Assembly (NCBI GenBank): GCA_024734555.1
Contig: JANPWX010000480.1
Span: 3,310,260-3,374,259, forward strand
DNA from: Trochalopteron elliotii
Taxonomy: Eukaryota > Chordata > Aves > Passeriformes > Leiothrichidae
Direction: 5' to 3'
Length of the DNA: 64,000 bases
The translations under genes were made by a program, and so were the position numbers. Positions 51,851 through 64,000 of the stretch are shown here, one piece after another. The notes beneath the pieces were generated by a model, which was not told where the DNA came from, did no database searches, and was given only the letters and a program-made list of their open reading frames with translations. Numbering within the stretch: position 1 is the stretch's first letter; each line of letters starts with the position of its first letter.

Positions 51851-53049
51851 TTTCTGATAGATGAAACAGCATTAGGCCCCTTAACTGGAAGGGAGGGGGA
51901 AGATGGGAAACAAAGAGAAAACAAGGTTTCAGCCCCTACTGGAATAGCAAAACAACTCCTAAAAGAGCATATGAAGAACTCCTTAATCTGTTTGCAAGAC
52001 ACGTTTAATACCAGGATGCTGTGGAGAGGCCCAGCATCACTCAAGTTTCATTATCATTACAAAATATAGCAGAATGCCTTACTCACAAGTTTATTACCAT
52101 AAATAATTAAAACAAAACTATCCTTATGGTACGAAATAAATGAACAAAGTACATTATAGGAGGCATTTGTTTCGTGCTTTATAGCTGTTTCCTGGCTCCC
52201 TACATCAGAAAATTCTCGAATTTGCAATCACTCTCCTGCTCATTAGTCCAAATCAGGAAAATTTTACTGCAGCTGGCTCAAATGACTTGTTCTGTCAAAA
52301 ACAGGACCATAAGTGCTCTTTACTAGTTGCACACGCAACATACATTTTTTTGTGATAAATCAGAGTATGTGACATGCAGAACGTTAAAAGAAAATCAAAG
52401 CACAGGATTGATTGCTGAGAAAAAGAAAGAAAAGAGAGAGAAAAAAATCCTACCTCTAAAATTGACTGTCTGATTTCTAATTACAAAAATGTGCTAAGGT
52501 ACAGATGAAATTATTAAATCCCTGCAATACTTATGCTAACAGTTTGTTCTCATAAGCTTGAAAGTGTTGGGCACACTCGTGGCCTTTGAAGTTTTGCTTT
52601 GTTCCTTTGACTTATTTTACGCAGGTCAAAGATCACCATGGCTGCACATATCTGTCACTGAAGGATAATAACACTACAACTCAGCTTGGAATCAGGCTGG
52701 GCTGGCATGTTAAACCAGCAACAGACACATCAATCTTGCTGCTCCTAAAGCCTGTGAGTTCAGAGCAGGGAGAACCTCAGCTAATGATGGTTACTGGTTT
52801 CTGCATCTTGATGCAGCAGGTTAATTCTCTCTTCTTCTGAGCACTCTGTCCTCACGGACAAGCAAAACATGCCAGGAAAGCAAATTATCCTGCTAATCCA
52901 GCAAACACTGACAGAATCCTACTGGAGAGCAGCAGGATTGCAGGGAAGCACACAGAGACCCATGGCAGCAAAAAAGAGCTTTCCAGGGAAGACTGAGAAA
53001 ACAGAACAGTCATCAGCAGTTGGGTAATAATCATAATTTGTGAGAACTG

Positions 53050-53085
53050 GAAATGGTATTATTATTTGTGCAGTAGCATACAATA
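53050..53085 (+). mobile_element. Possible short ancient repeat remnant
   Basis: The string tattattatttgtgcagtag catac resembles a segment (attatttgtattgcagtagc) found in old amniote SINE/LINE-derived repeats. Only about 35 nt match, so this is a weak call. Confidence 0.2.
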
Positions 53086-55950
53086 TGAAATACTGGAGCT
53101 TCCCTGCTGTCTGCCAACTAACTGATCAGCACCAGCCAACAGGCAGGTCAGAATATAACCCCTCACTCACCAACTAAAAGTAAATTTTCTAATCTATTAC
53201 TTGACCATGATAAAGAGCAGAATAGTTTTCATTTTTACCTAAGAAACCAGCATGCAATATGAATATATAATGCATCTACCTGCCAGTCCTTTGCATACAG
53301 CAAGTCCAATTAAAAAAATCCAAGGGGGTTTGGTACCTGATGAAATTCCAGCCTCTGTTTTACACTTATAAATAAATGAGATCAGTGCATGCCTGTAACA
53401 AAAAGCAGCCATAATCTTGTCCCACAATGAAACTCACCTGTCATGCCAAACAGAAGAATTTTATACATTGAGACAACGGCATTTCTTAGTGCCAAAAGCA
53501 AGGGGAGGAGAAGTGATGTTCATGTTCAGTGTTCATACCTTCATTTGCCAACATAAAGCTTGGTGCAAAACACCAAAGAGGATGTCCTTGCTGAGGGTTT
53601 TTTGGTTCAACTGAGTCAGATTTCTGAGCAGGCATCTATGTGTAGATGTGTTTACACTGCACCAGCTCCTTGAGAGCCCTCACACTTCACACTTCCCACC
53701 ACAAGGGCCACCAGAGGGGGAGATTTAGAAGAAACATGCCATGTAAAGATCTTACATGCAAGTGCTTGAGAAACCCAGGAGGCAAACAGGGATCTTTTGT
53801 GCTGAAACTGGTATGGCATTTTAAAGCAAGGAGAGGAAAAGTGGCTCAAAGTTCAAGCAATGAGTATAATGGGCTACAACTTTCTCACACAACACAGGAA
53901 CTGAAACACAAAAATGGCAATGATATATTTGTTTCCAGTTCCATTGGGTCATCTCATCATCTCCTCCAGGTGCCTAGAGACAAGTACCACATCCCAGTGT
54001 GCAGCTTCTATTCTACCTCAAGCACAGCTGAACAGTCTTGTGGGTCAACTATCCTTCTTTGTGCACCAGAACCAAATCCCTCAAAGACAAAGTGGGAGCT
54101 CTCTGTTGATCCCAGCAAACACTAAATCAGGCCCTACTGCACCTGAAGGATGGCTTTATTTTGCAAAGAGACAGTATTTATCAAAATCACACCAAAAAAC
54201 GTGCTGTAACACAGAAGAATAAATGATTTTTAATCAAACACAGCCAGTTATGTATTACTTTTTTTTACACAGATATTTCCACTGAATCACTGCTGAGAAG
54301 AGAGGTGGGGGGAATCTCTTTGCCCTCAAAACTCCCATGTACTACTATTCCCTTGGGAAATTCTGCACAGAGAAGTACTCTAGGGAGCCAAGTACAGCTG
54401 TGTAACAGAAGAGAAACAGCTAGCACTGCTTCCTATTTACCATAAAAAAAAACTTTGCACTTAAAATGCGGAACTAGTAAGAGAGAAAAACATGATTAAT
54501 ACATGCAAGTTGTTTTTTTTTTAAATGGGAAACTCTGAGCAGAGCCATTGTGAGATACTCTGTAACCAGAGCACATAACAGCTGAAATTGTTACTGATGC
54601 TGCAGAAACTTAAAAAAAAAATAAATTAAAAATTGAGAAATAATACTAAAATTATTAAAGCCAGTATGATGCCACTAACAGAGCTGACCTCAGAATGGAA
54701 CAAGCTGCTGGTATGTTGGGGCAGAAGATGAAATACCCTTCAGGAGTTTAAATTCCAATCTTAGCTCAAGAGTTTCTCTTAATATCAAAGTAGCTTCTTA
54801 GGAAAGCAAATGAAGTACATTACCTCTGGTAATGGTAACCATTTACTCCTTGAACAGCCTTGAGAGAGCTCTCACACAGGATAGCCTATGTTTTATTAAA
54901 TCCTTTTGCATAGTTTTATTTTCAGGTCATATAATCTGAAGGACAAAGTATTCGCTTAAACTTTTTTAAGTATTCTGTTTTTATCAAGGATTAGTTGTTC
55001 TGATTCTTCAATAATTCAAGCTTCATCCTAACTATGTACCATGTTTAAATGTGAGCAGCATTAAATCAGAACACCATCACACCACATTTCCACTGAATCC
55101 CAAATGTTCTGCACAAACAAACTGCTGGCAAGACAATCAACAGTAAGACCTGGCTAAGATCTACAATTATTCACATTTGTTGTTTACACTGATGAAACAT
55201 TATATGATAAAAGAATTATTAAAAATTATTTAATTGTATGGCATGAGGATACAGCCACATCTTTCTACAGGCAGTTATTTTTCTCTTTAGAAAATGTGAA
55301 CCAGAAATAGGGAGCTGGATATTACCTCAACTCATTGTTTTACAGTTATATCAAATAATATACTATTATTTGGTACAATGCTTGTGCCCTAACATTGTGC
55401 AGAAAAGCCCTACTAATAAACCAGCTAAGCTGTGCATAAAGATTCTTTATTTTACAAAAGCAGATAGGGCATCTATTACATATTTAAAGTAACAATTAGT
55501 ATATATTATTTTAAAATAACCATGTAATTATCAGGATGCTTTTACTGGGAACCTCTCACCATCGTTTTAATGTTAATTTTGGCATTATACAAAGCATAGA
55601 AATTTTACCCCAGACATCAGAGGACATGAGACCTGATCCACACCGTTCAAAACTGGAGTGTGATGGCAAATACGTATGACTGAGGCACCAAGAAAGAGAG
55701 GAAACTGCAATTTAGCTTGAATTTCTGCTAATGACTGAGGAGACAGGGCTGCTTAGAAAAGTGATGCTTGACAGAGAGCCACGGATTCCCCTCCCTTTGC
55801 CAGATGAAACACGCTGCTTTGTTTTCCTCCTCCGTCGTGATGTACCTCTCAATCTTCTCAATAGGACCGAACAATTCCTTATTCCAAACTGCTCAATCAC
55901 ACAAAAGTGGGCCTCCCCTGCTTAGCTGGTTTATTTCCCCACCTCCTCTA

Positions 55951-56200
55951 ACACTTGGAAAGGATTCAGATAAGAGCTACAAGAGCGATTAGAGCGTCTG
56001 GAAAAACTTGCCTTACAAGGAGAGACTACAGCTCAGTCTATTTGGTTCATAAAGGAGAAGGTTAAGAGGCAACCTGATCACAGACTATGAATACTTACCC
56101 AGGAAAGAGATTGCAGGGAGCAGATGGGTATTTAATCTAGCAGAAATGGGTGTAACAAGATCCAGTGCTTGGAAGCTGAAGCCAGGCAAATTCAAACTAG
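55951..56200 (+). mobile_element. Older CR1-lineage LINE fragment
   Basis: The region reads cttggaaaggattcagataa, agagctacaagagcgatt, ggaaaaacttgccttacaag, gagaaggttaagaggcaacc tgatcacagactatgaatac, then tctagcagaaatgggtgtaa caagatccagtg and ggaagctgaagccaggcaaa. This order matches the older CR1 lineages shared among birds and turtles, not the young subfamily of the other two copies. It lacks the final tail and is diverged. It is antisense to AFF2. Assignment is by recognition of the motif order; the exact subfamily is not determined. Confidence 0.8.
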
Positions 56201-56608
56201 TTTATGCAGCATCCGTTTTCAATGATAACAAAATAATGACCATTTTAACAACTTAACTAAAAAGCAGGGGGTTCACAGCCATGGTTTTTTTTAAACAGGC
56301 AATGGCAATCTTTCTTAAAGGTACATTGCAGCACAGAGGGTTTGGCACAGGCCCTGGCAGAAGGGATGAAATGAAATCTCAAGCCAAGCAGCCCTGAGGA
56401 CACCCTCCTGGCCTGAGCTGCAGAGAACTCAGACCTGTTTATAAATGGCCTCACCCAGCTCCTCAACACACATCACAGGAACACAACAAAACCACAGGAC
56501 CACAAGTTTCCAGCATGCCTTCACACTGACATCCACAAACCTGTGCACGGGAAGATGCTGAAGTTCTAAGCCATGATACAGAAAGAAATTTGGAAAGGAT
56601 CTTAGATT

Positions 56609-56652
56609 AAAAAAAGAACAAACAAATAAAAAAAAAAACCCACACAAAAAAC
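56609..56652. repeat. A-rich low-complexity tract
   Basis: A runs separated by single G or C, ending in ccacacaaaaaaca. It lies in intron 1. Confidence 0.8.
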
Positions 56653-59600
56653 AGACTAGCAGACACAAAAGATGAAAAGTGATGCACTTGAATCTACCAC
56701 TGTCATATTAATCCACAAGACAGTAGATATTCATGGAAGTATAATATAATCCACCAAAATACTGATTGGGCCATTCCACTCCCCCAGGTAGCCCCTTCTG
56801 TAAAAGCAGCAGCATCTGCAACTGGGCCACAGTGCTGGTACACGAGGTCCTGTGGGAAAGCTTTGCACAGCACCACATCTTCCTCAGTAAGGCCTGGAAT
56901 GACTCGTTTCAGGCAGCAAAGCAAGAGTTAAACATTACTGAGTTGCTAGGAAAAAATACCATCAAACCAGTTTATATCTCACCATATTTCCGCTCCATGC
57001 AAGCTGTATTATGCTGCATTCCATTTCATCACTTCACAATGCCACAAACTACCTTTTAATGCAAAACAAAGCTTTGCAATGTAAAGCCCCATATCGTAAT
57101 CCAGAAGAACTTTCCTTATCTATTTCGACAGCAAATCTTTAGTGGCAACCACATGTTATTGTGTTTTAGGGATTGAGACTTTTGTATGAACATGCTGATT
57201 GTCTCCTTGAGACATATAAAATCAGCATTTTGTGCCAAGAAACACTTAAGCCAACAGAGACTTATACCATTCAGAAATGCTGTTGGAATTGAAAATGTAT
57301 ATTTTGGCTTATTTCCTTAAGCCTGCGACAGCAGGAATTTCTTAGGGGTGTTTTATGATTTTATTTTAACTTCATTCTCTTCTCAAACTCTCGGAGATTG
57401 AACAGAAAGTCAAAACACATGTTCTGAAAGGAAGGAGCTATGCCAGGAAAATAATTTGCTCTGATACACCAGTGCTACCTAACACAGACCCCTCCTGGCA
57501 CAGGGACATCTACCTTGGAAACTCTTTGCTCACCTCTGCCTCTGTCCATGGCTGAAGAGCTGTGCCTATACCCACTCACAGGCAGCTGTGAGAGTGGAAA
57601 GGAATCTTTTTTAGATAAGTGAGTGGGTATGAATCTTATCCAGAAAGAGAGCAAACAGCAAAGCAAACAAGTGTCTATTTGTGTGTTTGAGCAGCTCCCC
57701 AATGTCAGCTCAGAGGAGTTGTGTGTTCAGCATTCTGAGAGCATCCACCACATTTGCTGCAACAGATATTTTTAACTCCCGTTTGCTCCATATGTAGAAT
57801 GTGCAAATACACAAAAGAATGTCTTAATTGGTCCTGCTTTATATAAATGAATAATGGGCTAAATGGGTTGAAGTGAATGTCATATTTATCTCTCCACTGA
57901 GGAAAGACATGATGATTCAGAAACAGTGAAGCCAAGAGGATTCAGAGCTGTGCTCACAAGTGGAATATATATCTCCTGTCAATACATTATGTATTCCATT
58001 TCTACTACAGCCCCCTAAAGGCACAAATAGAAAAAGAGAAGCAAAATCTAAATGTTTCATTTCTGCTCAACATACATTCATGGATGTGGGAGGTTTTTAT
58101 ACTTGCTTTCAGGACTTAGGAATCAAATCTCTGGAGCTCTTTATTTTACTGAGTTTTTGTAAATACTAGACTCTCCAGTGTTAGTTTCACCATTTGATAT
58201 TACCACTGCCAAAAGACATTTTATATTCCTAGGAAGCAGAGGCACAGGCAACAAAAAAGACACCTGAACCTGCCCTGGCTCACTGGTGCAATCCCACCCA
58301 AGCTAACAGCTCTAGTCTGCAGCTGCAGCACCTTTCCAATCAAGCAGACACACTTCCTACCAGGCACTGGAAAGCATGTCAGGAAAAACAAAAATCCTTA
58401 AAGGTTTGGGTTTTTTTTTTTTCCTGCTTACAAATTTCCACATTCAACCACTGATTTAAAATCTATGTAAAGAGCACATGCATTTTATATCCTCCTCTTA
58501 AAAATACAAGCATCACCAAAGAGCTCCAAGAAAAACAAAAAGCACGGTGTGCAAGACCGAGCTGATATTTTGATCCTGATGGTTCTGGAAACTGATATTT
58601 TCAAGTGCTTCTGCTCTGGTTGGATTTAATAATTACACTGAACAGAAAGCAAGTCTCCTCTGCACTCACCCTGCCAAGCAGGGAATCACTTTTAGGGCTG
58701 CTGGAAAAGTGGAACATCTCATTTCCATTAATCTGGCTCATAGCTTCAGATTCATACATGGCATTAGCAGAGCACCACTTTCAGCCAGAGTGGAAGTTCA
58801 GCCTCGTGTTTAACTCTGCATTAACTTGAGCATGTCAGAGTGAAAATGCAGGAAAGATGGCCAAAAAAAAAAATCATCTGGTCATATTTTTTCAGCAGAA
58901 GAAAAAGCCTTACAAAATGTATAGGTTCAGTTATTCCCAAAGCAGTGTTTTGTTAGTAGCACAGTTGTGCACACAGTGTGCCATGGCTGGAGGATCTGCC
59001 TTGCCCACGGCAAGTAAGGTAAAGCCTCAGGCACATGTAATTTGAAATTCATTTTTACTCTAGCAGACAGCTTCAGACCAGCACCTATGTTTATTTTATA
59101 AATACAGCACTCTCAATTTGCATTCCTGTAGTCCCTAGGAGCTAACACCAAAACCATCTTGTGTTTGAGATGCGTTTTAGAAAATAATGCACAATTGTGT
59201 CTTTAAAATCCACCAGCACAGGTTGCAAAGGATCCCTCTGAGTTCCCACACCAGCCCAAACCCTCACTAATTTCCTTCTGGACACACCCATTAGGAAGTG
59301 ACATTGCTGGCATAAGGTATTTGTCAGCTTGTCCCCAAGCCAAAAAAACACATCCCTCACGCTGTTGATTTTAAACATTGTTTCTTAATTAAAAGGAAAA
59401 GAAGGCCCTTCAAACCTCAGTAATTCTTGTCTCATCCCTTACTAAAGGTGAGCTGAGGTGCAGTGTCTGGGACTGCCACATAATAATGGTGGGCAAATAA
59501 CTTACTGTTGCATTTCCCTCTTCCTGCTCCATTTCATTATCCCAGCACTCACATCATCCAATATTTAAAAACAGGTAACTGTCAGTAATGACTGCTGTTG

Positions 59601-60981
59601 GCAAAGTAAACTGCTTCTTTTAGGAATTAAATTCGGATGGTGATCAAGCTGACTTTTATCTTACTCTTGCTACAACAGACCACGAGCTGCCCTCAGTCAC
59701 CTATGGGCAGGTACTGCCCTAACAAAGGACAGCCAAGTATAACCAGATAACAGAATTTTGGCCTAAATACTATTGTCCTGATCAAGTGATTAGTTCATTT
59801 TGTACATTACATTATTCAAATACAGCTGAAGGTCCTCAAATCCTACCAATTTCCCTATAAAGACAATTAGGTGTTTTACCACACTGTGACTTAATTTACT
59901 GAAGAACTCTGAGTTGCTTCTTGCAGTAACTATAAGTAACTGTAAGAAGCAAAGAAATGCTCAACTCTAATGAACTGCTTATTCAATTTAGTATCACATC
60001 AGTCACAAATAGTTTTGTTGATATTTCAGTATTCTTTTTAAAATATAAATCTTGGACAAAAAGATACAGTAGTGTCACATATTGATTTCTATATAACAGG
60101 TTAATAAGTAAATAGAGTTAATAAGCATAGAAGCATTATCCAAACACCATTTACAAATGACTCTTGATTTCTAAATGAGAAGAAATTCCTGACACACCAC
60201 AGTTACCTACATTATCCACCAGATCTCCCAGGTTGGGTTCTCAGCCATAAATAGTCGGATAGCATGAACAAAGGTCAATGAGTGAATTTACTGCTGGATG
60301 ACTCCATAAATTGCTAATTCAGAACACCTAAAGCCCAAACTATACCTGCAGGCATTTGAGAAAAACAGTATCACAGTCTCAATAACAAGGGAAGACAAGT
60401 GAAACCTGGTCTGCTTGAGTGGTTGACACAGATGCTTCATTTTTTGAAACCTTAAAGTATAAATACAATTGCAGAATGAAAATTTGCAGTTGCTGCCTCA
60501 GGGACTGACTAATAAAAAATATTTTGCTAACTACTGCAGAACTGTTTAGAACAATCAGTCAGAGGTAAACACCTCAAAGAGCTCAAAAATTAATTTGGGT
60601 TTTCATCTGAACAGATGCTCTTAAAAACTATGAATTGGTATTTCAGGGAGTAAGTTCATACATCTTACATCTACTAAAAGCTGTCTTGTTGTACAAAGGA
60701 AAATAATATAAATGAAAATGACAGGGTATCAAATAAGTTATTGTGTCCCAAGGACCTGGACATGACAGTGAAGATTTGGATAAGGCCCTAATTGGTTTAT
60801 TCAACCACAGCTCAGATACTGAACAGTTTCAACTGCACTTCATATGCTCAGCTCTGTGGCTCCTGTTCCTTCCAAGATGCACGAGCCCGACAGGTCTTTG
60901 ACACCCAAAAAATCCTGGATACTAACCCAAGACCAGGAGTGCTCAGTATTCAACAATTACAAGGATTTAAGAGCACCTTTC

Positions 60982-60998
60982 CTTCTTTCTTTCTTTCT
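60982..60998. repeat. (TTCT)n short microsatellite
   Basis: About four TTCT units in intron 1. Confidence 0.8.
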
Positions 60999-62095
60999 AC
61001 AGCTGTGTATTTGCTGAAGGTGAGGCAACAGTTTATCAGTTTTAATCCATTTTAATTCCCCTCCCTCCATGAAAGCTGAGGCTGAATTCACAAGGTATCA
61101 GACAAATTGCCTTACTTCTGAAGAACATGGCAGGAAAGCTCAGACTGAAAGAGGAAGCCACAAAGAGGAAGCAGGAGATACAAGATTCAGCCAAGGGTGT
61201 GCAGCAAAGAAACTATTCAAATTCCCAGAATAATATTTGGCTATTGACTGTATTTATAAGAAAAGACATTATGTATGCTGATGGGACTTAAGACCCCTTA
61301 TAATCCCTTGGAAAAACAACTCTCTCCCGTTCTGCATTTGGCAAGAAAGGAACATATAAACAATATATAGGAAATATATATGGCTAAAATATATATAGCA
61401 ATAGGCTATATTAGGTTGGATATAGGATAAGCCTGGCTTGTGCTCTAGCACTCTGTCCAATATTTGCTTCCACTGTTCCATCAGCAATTAATAGTGCTTT
61501 CAACTTCATTAGTTCATTAGAAATACATTCAAGAAATGAAGTGGCAGCAGCCCACACTAAACACACAGAATTTCCTTGCACCAAACAACAAAGGGGGGAC
61601 CCCAAAGGTGAATCATTTCGGCCTGAAATGCACCTAATTGCCTATATTCCTCCATGGAGAGAGTCCACAGAATCAGACAATATAAATTCAGCAAGAGGAG
61701 CCATGCCCTAAGCCTAAGGAGCAATTTACTCAAAGACACAGAAGAAAATGCACATTTTGGAGTATTTTCCTGTAAACAGCTCTCTATGTCCATAAACACC
61801 TCCAGGACCCTGTGTGGTGTGACAAATTACCAGACCAGCCACTTGTTTCAGCAGTTGGTGAAATCAAAGATTTTAAACCACTCAAAATGCAAACAGACAA
61901 TGACGCCCTCAGTTTATACCTCTCATTGTGTGAAAGTCAGGCATTTATTTGTCTCATTCTTAGCTCTGGCTTCATCGTGCCATGTTTTTGTGTACACTCC
62001 AAGCACAGCCAAAGGAAAGGTTTTTCCTGAGCAGCACTGGCTCTCCATGAATTGATTCCCACCCTGGGAAGTGGAGCTGCAGGTCTGTTTCAAAC

Positions 62096-62680
62096 AGAAC
62101 GACATTTGCGGCGGAGTCCAGCTGCCGCAATCTACCCCGTGCAGATGGACTAATACATTCCTTCATGGGTATTATCTGAGCTGCAGGGCCAGGGAGCAGG
62201 GGAATGTGTAACAGACCGAGCTCTTGCCACATTGTGAGAAAAGGTAAATTGTCAACAAACATTTCCTACATCTGATATCTTTTGTATGGAGAGCTACGCT
62301 TTTAATAAAGAAGCAGCTGCCACTGCTGAACGATTAATCAATACTGGTAAGCTGACATCTTAAGAACTTGCTGAACTAAAGCTTTTCTTTTCCTCCTGCA
62401 TTTACAAATAAAGTGCTCACTATTTGACTAAAGCCTGTCTACTTGACTGGAAAATATCAGAGTCCTATTTAAATGACATTTGCAGAGAATGAGATTTTAT
62501 CCTGGTCGCTGCTCCTTATCGCTAATAATAACATCAGATTAGTGGATTTAGGCCAGCCGAGTAGCAATGCCTTTTCTGATCCCTTCTTAAAGCAGCTCTT
62601 TCCATCTGTCTAGCCAAGCTTTCCTCTGCTTGTATGGGCCAACGATTAAGTCTTAAATGGAGCTTCAATTGATACCATGT
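62096..62680. promoter_or_regulatory. Best candidate conserved noncoding element in the window
   Basis: This unique block has a short GC-rich core (tgcggcggagtccagctgcc, then gcaatctaccccgtgc). Further CpGs lie in gaacgattaatcaatac, ggtcgctgctccttatcgc, gccagccgag and ccaacgatta. It also has an E-box (cagctg), GATTA/TAATC homeodomain-type sites, and no repeat. CpGs are rare elsewhere in the window, so their persistence over about 550 nt is notable. It could be a neural or developmental enhancer of AFF2 or of a neighbouring gene; this is inference. Confidence 0.4.
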
Positions 62681-63110
62681 GGGATATCTATACAGAGGTT
62701 CATTGTGTTGCTAAATTCCAGCCAAGACATTTATCAACTCTGACTACTGCTTACTTCAAAAGGGCAAAACACCTGGATATTTACAGGTACAAATATTCCT
62801 ACACTGTGTTGCCTTCTCGAGTAAGTGCAACAATTAGACAATCCAATTTCAAAAATGCACGATTTACTGTAAGATCTTCCAAACAAGATACAGGATCAGA
62901 CACCAAGCTCATTTTAGATAGTGTGACTCAACTGAGTACTGCAGAGGACTGGCTGCACGACTTTCTGCACATTCAGAATCCATCCCACAACCTATCAATT
63001 AATGGGTGACCTACACTTAAGCACAGTATGGCTTGCCAGCAACAGTGGTTTTCAATCAGGGCTTATGAGGTCATGACTGAGCAATTTGGACACTGGCAGA
63101 AAATAAACTG

Positions 63111-63123
63111 CACACACACACAC
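63111..63123. repeat. (CA)n short microsatellite
   Basis: About six CA units in intron 1. Confidence 0.8.
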
Positions 63124-64000
63124 CCCATGTACACTCACAGCACAGCACAACTTTTTTAAAGAACTATTACTGGTTTTGTCATCATTGCTTTTAATAGTAG
63201 ACAAGTTTAGTAGCATAAACATGATGTAATATCCAAATGCCAAACACTCTCAATAAAAATTACTAAAGCCAATTAGAAAGTGAATCTGTTTTATTTCCCC
63301 TCCTATTTTCTGTGATTTTTAGTTTAAAGGTCACTTTTGTATTCCTAGTGAGGCCACTTACAGTATGTTAATAACTGACATTTCCTCTTCTAACATATAA
63401 TGCAGGCCTGACAACTGCTGTGCACTAAAGATAAGATGTGAAACCAATAGTTCTCATAAGAAACTAGTGTTTCCAGATCATGCAAATCTCCTAATTCCAG
63501 TGCTTGTTTAGTTTTTAACAAGGTCTTGCTCATTCCTAACCTTGATCAAAAAAGTGTTTCCACATGGCAGTCAGACTCATGCCAAGTATAGCTACACACA
63601 GAAAGTTGCCTGACTTAATCAAGCAATGCTGGAGACATGAAATGAATATTTAGCAAGGTCAAAGTCAGACTGCTCTTTGAGAAGCAGCAATTGCTGACAG
63701 TTGAATGAGCAGCACACAAATCTGGGATCCTATTTTAATACCTACATATTTTCACTATTTGTCATCCTGTTAACAAAACTGCATTAAAGCACAATATTAG
63801 AAATCTAAGAACATTTTTATGGAAAGGATAAAATCGACTGTATATTTATGCATGTCATAAAGCCCGTAATGTATCTTGCATGAAACCATTTATCTTCATT
63901 TCATAGGGTCACAACAAGTACACACTACTTTACCTTCAGGAAGCCTGTGGCATGTTGAGCCAGGCATCAGTCATAATAAGAAAGACAAACTTATTTCATT

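Larger units (their letters stand above)
1..64000 (-). other. AFF2: AFF2 gene body, internal part
   Basis: The whole window appears to lie inside one transcription unit on the minus strand. Two exons at 36351-36471 and 28800-29690 encode consecutive AFF2 protein segments in the right order and phase, so everything between them is intron 2. Sequence to the right is intron 1 and sequence to the left is intron 3. AFF2 genes are known to be very large, with giant first and third introns, which fits the lack of other exons over about 27 kb on either side. Neither the promoter, exon 1 with its 5' UTR CGG repeat (the FRAXE site in humans), nor exon 4 is present. That the flanks belong to introns 1 and 3 is inferred from the human exon structure. 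Confidence 0.9.
36472..64000 (-). other. AFF2: AFF2 intron 1, 3' part
   Basis: The intron ends at the tttctccag acceptor at 36480-36472. It continues to the right edge of the window with no upstream exon. It contains a CR1 tail (40654-40872), an older CR1 fragment (55951-56200), probable ancient SINE fragments (48321-48525 and 50769-50900), a purine-rich unassigned block (41000-41720) and low-complexity tracts. Candidate conserved blocks lie at 37320-37560, 51590-51850 and 62096-62680. Remaining stretches, such as 41730-44480, 44640-48310, 52000-55940 and 56210-62090, show nothing I can name apart from short simple repeats. Confidence 0.85.

Noticed and set aside
53646..54125. Open frame of 159 codons on plus strand
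   Set aside because: The Cys/His residues near the start do not form a zinc-finger spacing and the rest is Ser/Thr-rich without a family match. No splice sites or promoter support it.
1..64000. FRAXE-type CGG repeat or CpG-island promoter of AFF2
   Set aside because: No CGG tract or CpG island occurs in the window; these belong to exon 1 and its 5' region, which are outside.
1..64000. tRNA, rRNA, CRISPR array, endogenous retrovirus or complete transposon
   Set aside because: No cloverleaf with A and B boxes, no regularly spaced repeats, no LTR pair and no reverse transcriptase, integrase or transposase frame was recognised when reading both strands.

Overview
The window is intronic DNA of a vertebrate protein-coding gene, almost certainly from a bird. 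Two exons on the minus strand encode the N-terminal part of AFF2 (FMR2), the AF4/FMR2-family scaffold whose human counterpart is the FRAXE gene at Xq28. Evidence for a bird is the presence of CR1 retrotransposon 3' ends with the typical terminal octamer-like motif, the lack of any Alu, L1 or other mammalian young repeat, and AFF2 protein sequence close to but distinct from the mammalian one. The CR1 subfamily resembles those common in neoavian birds, possibly passerines; that narrower placement is inference.

Layout, read in the direction of transcription (right to left): positions 64000-36472 are the 3' part of intron 1 (its start and exon 1 lie outside the window); 36471-36351 is exon 2 (121 nt, 40 full codons plus one split codon); 36350-29691 is intron 2 (6,660 nt); 29690-28800 is the large exon 3 (891 nt, 297 codons); 28799-1 is the 5' part of intron 3. 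Exons 2 and 3 join in phase 0 and both have good splice signals. Together they carry the segment that in AFF4 binds cyclin T1 of P-TEFb, so they represent the start of the super-elongation-complex-like scaffold.

The other 98% of the window is noncoding. It holds two related CR1 tails (35800-35978 and 40654-40872), an older CR1 fragment (about 55951-56200), probable ancient MIR/AmnSINE-like fragments, short microsatellites and A- or T-rich tracts. Several blocks look like conserved noncoding elements: they keep scattered CpGs and carry dense TAAT-type, octamer or nuclear-receptor-like sites in otherwise CpG-poor AT-rich DNA. These are candidates only. I see no second gene, no tRNA or rRNA, no full-length mobile element and no convincing new biological system. 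The many other open frames are short and appear to be chance.
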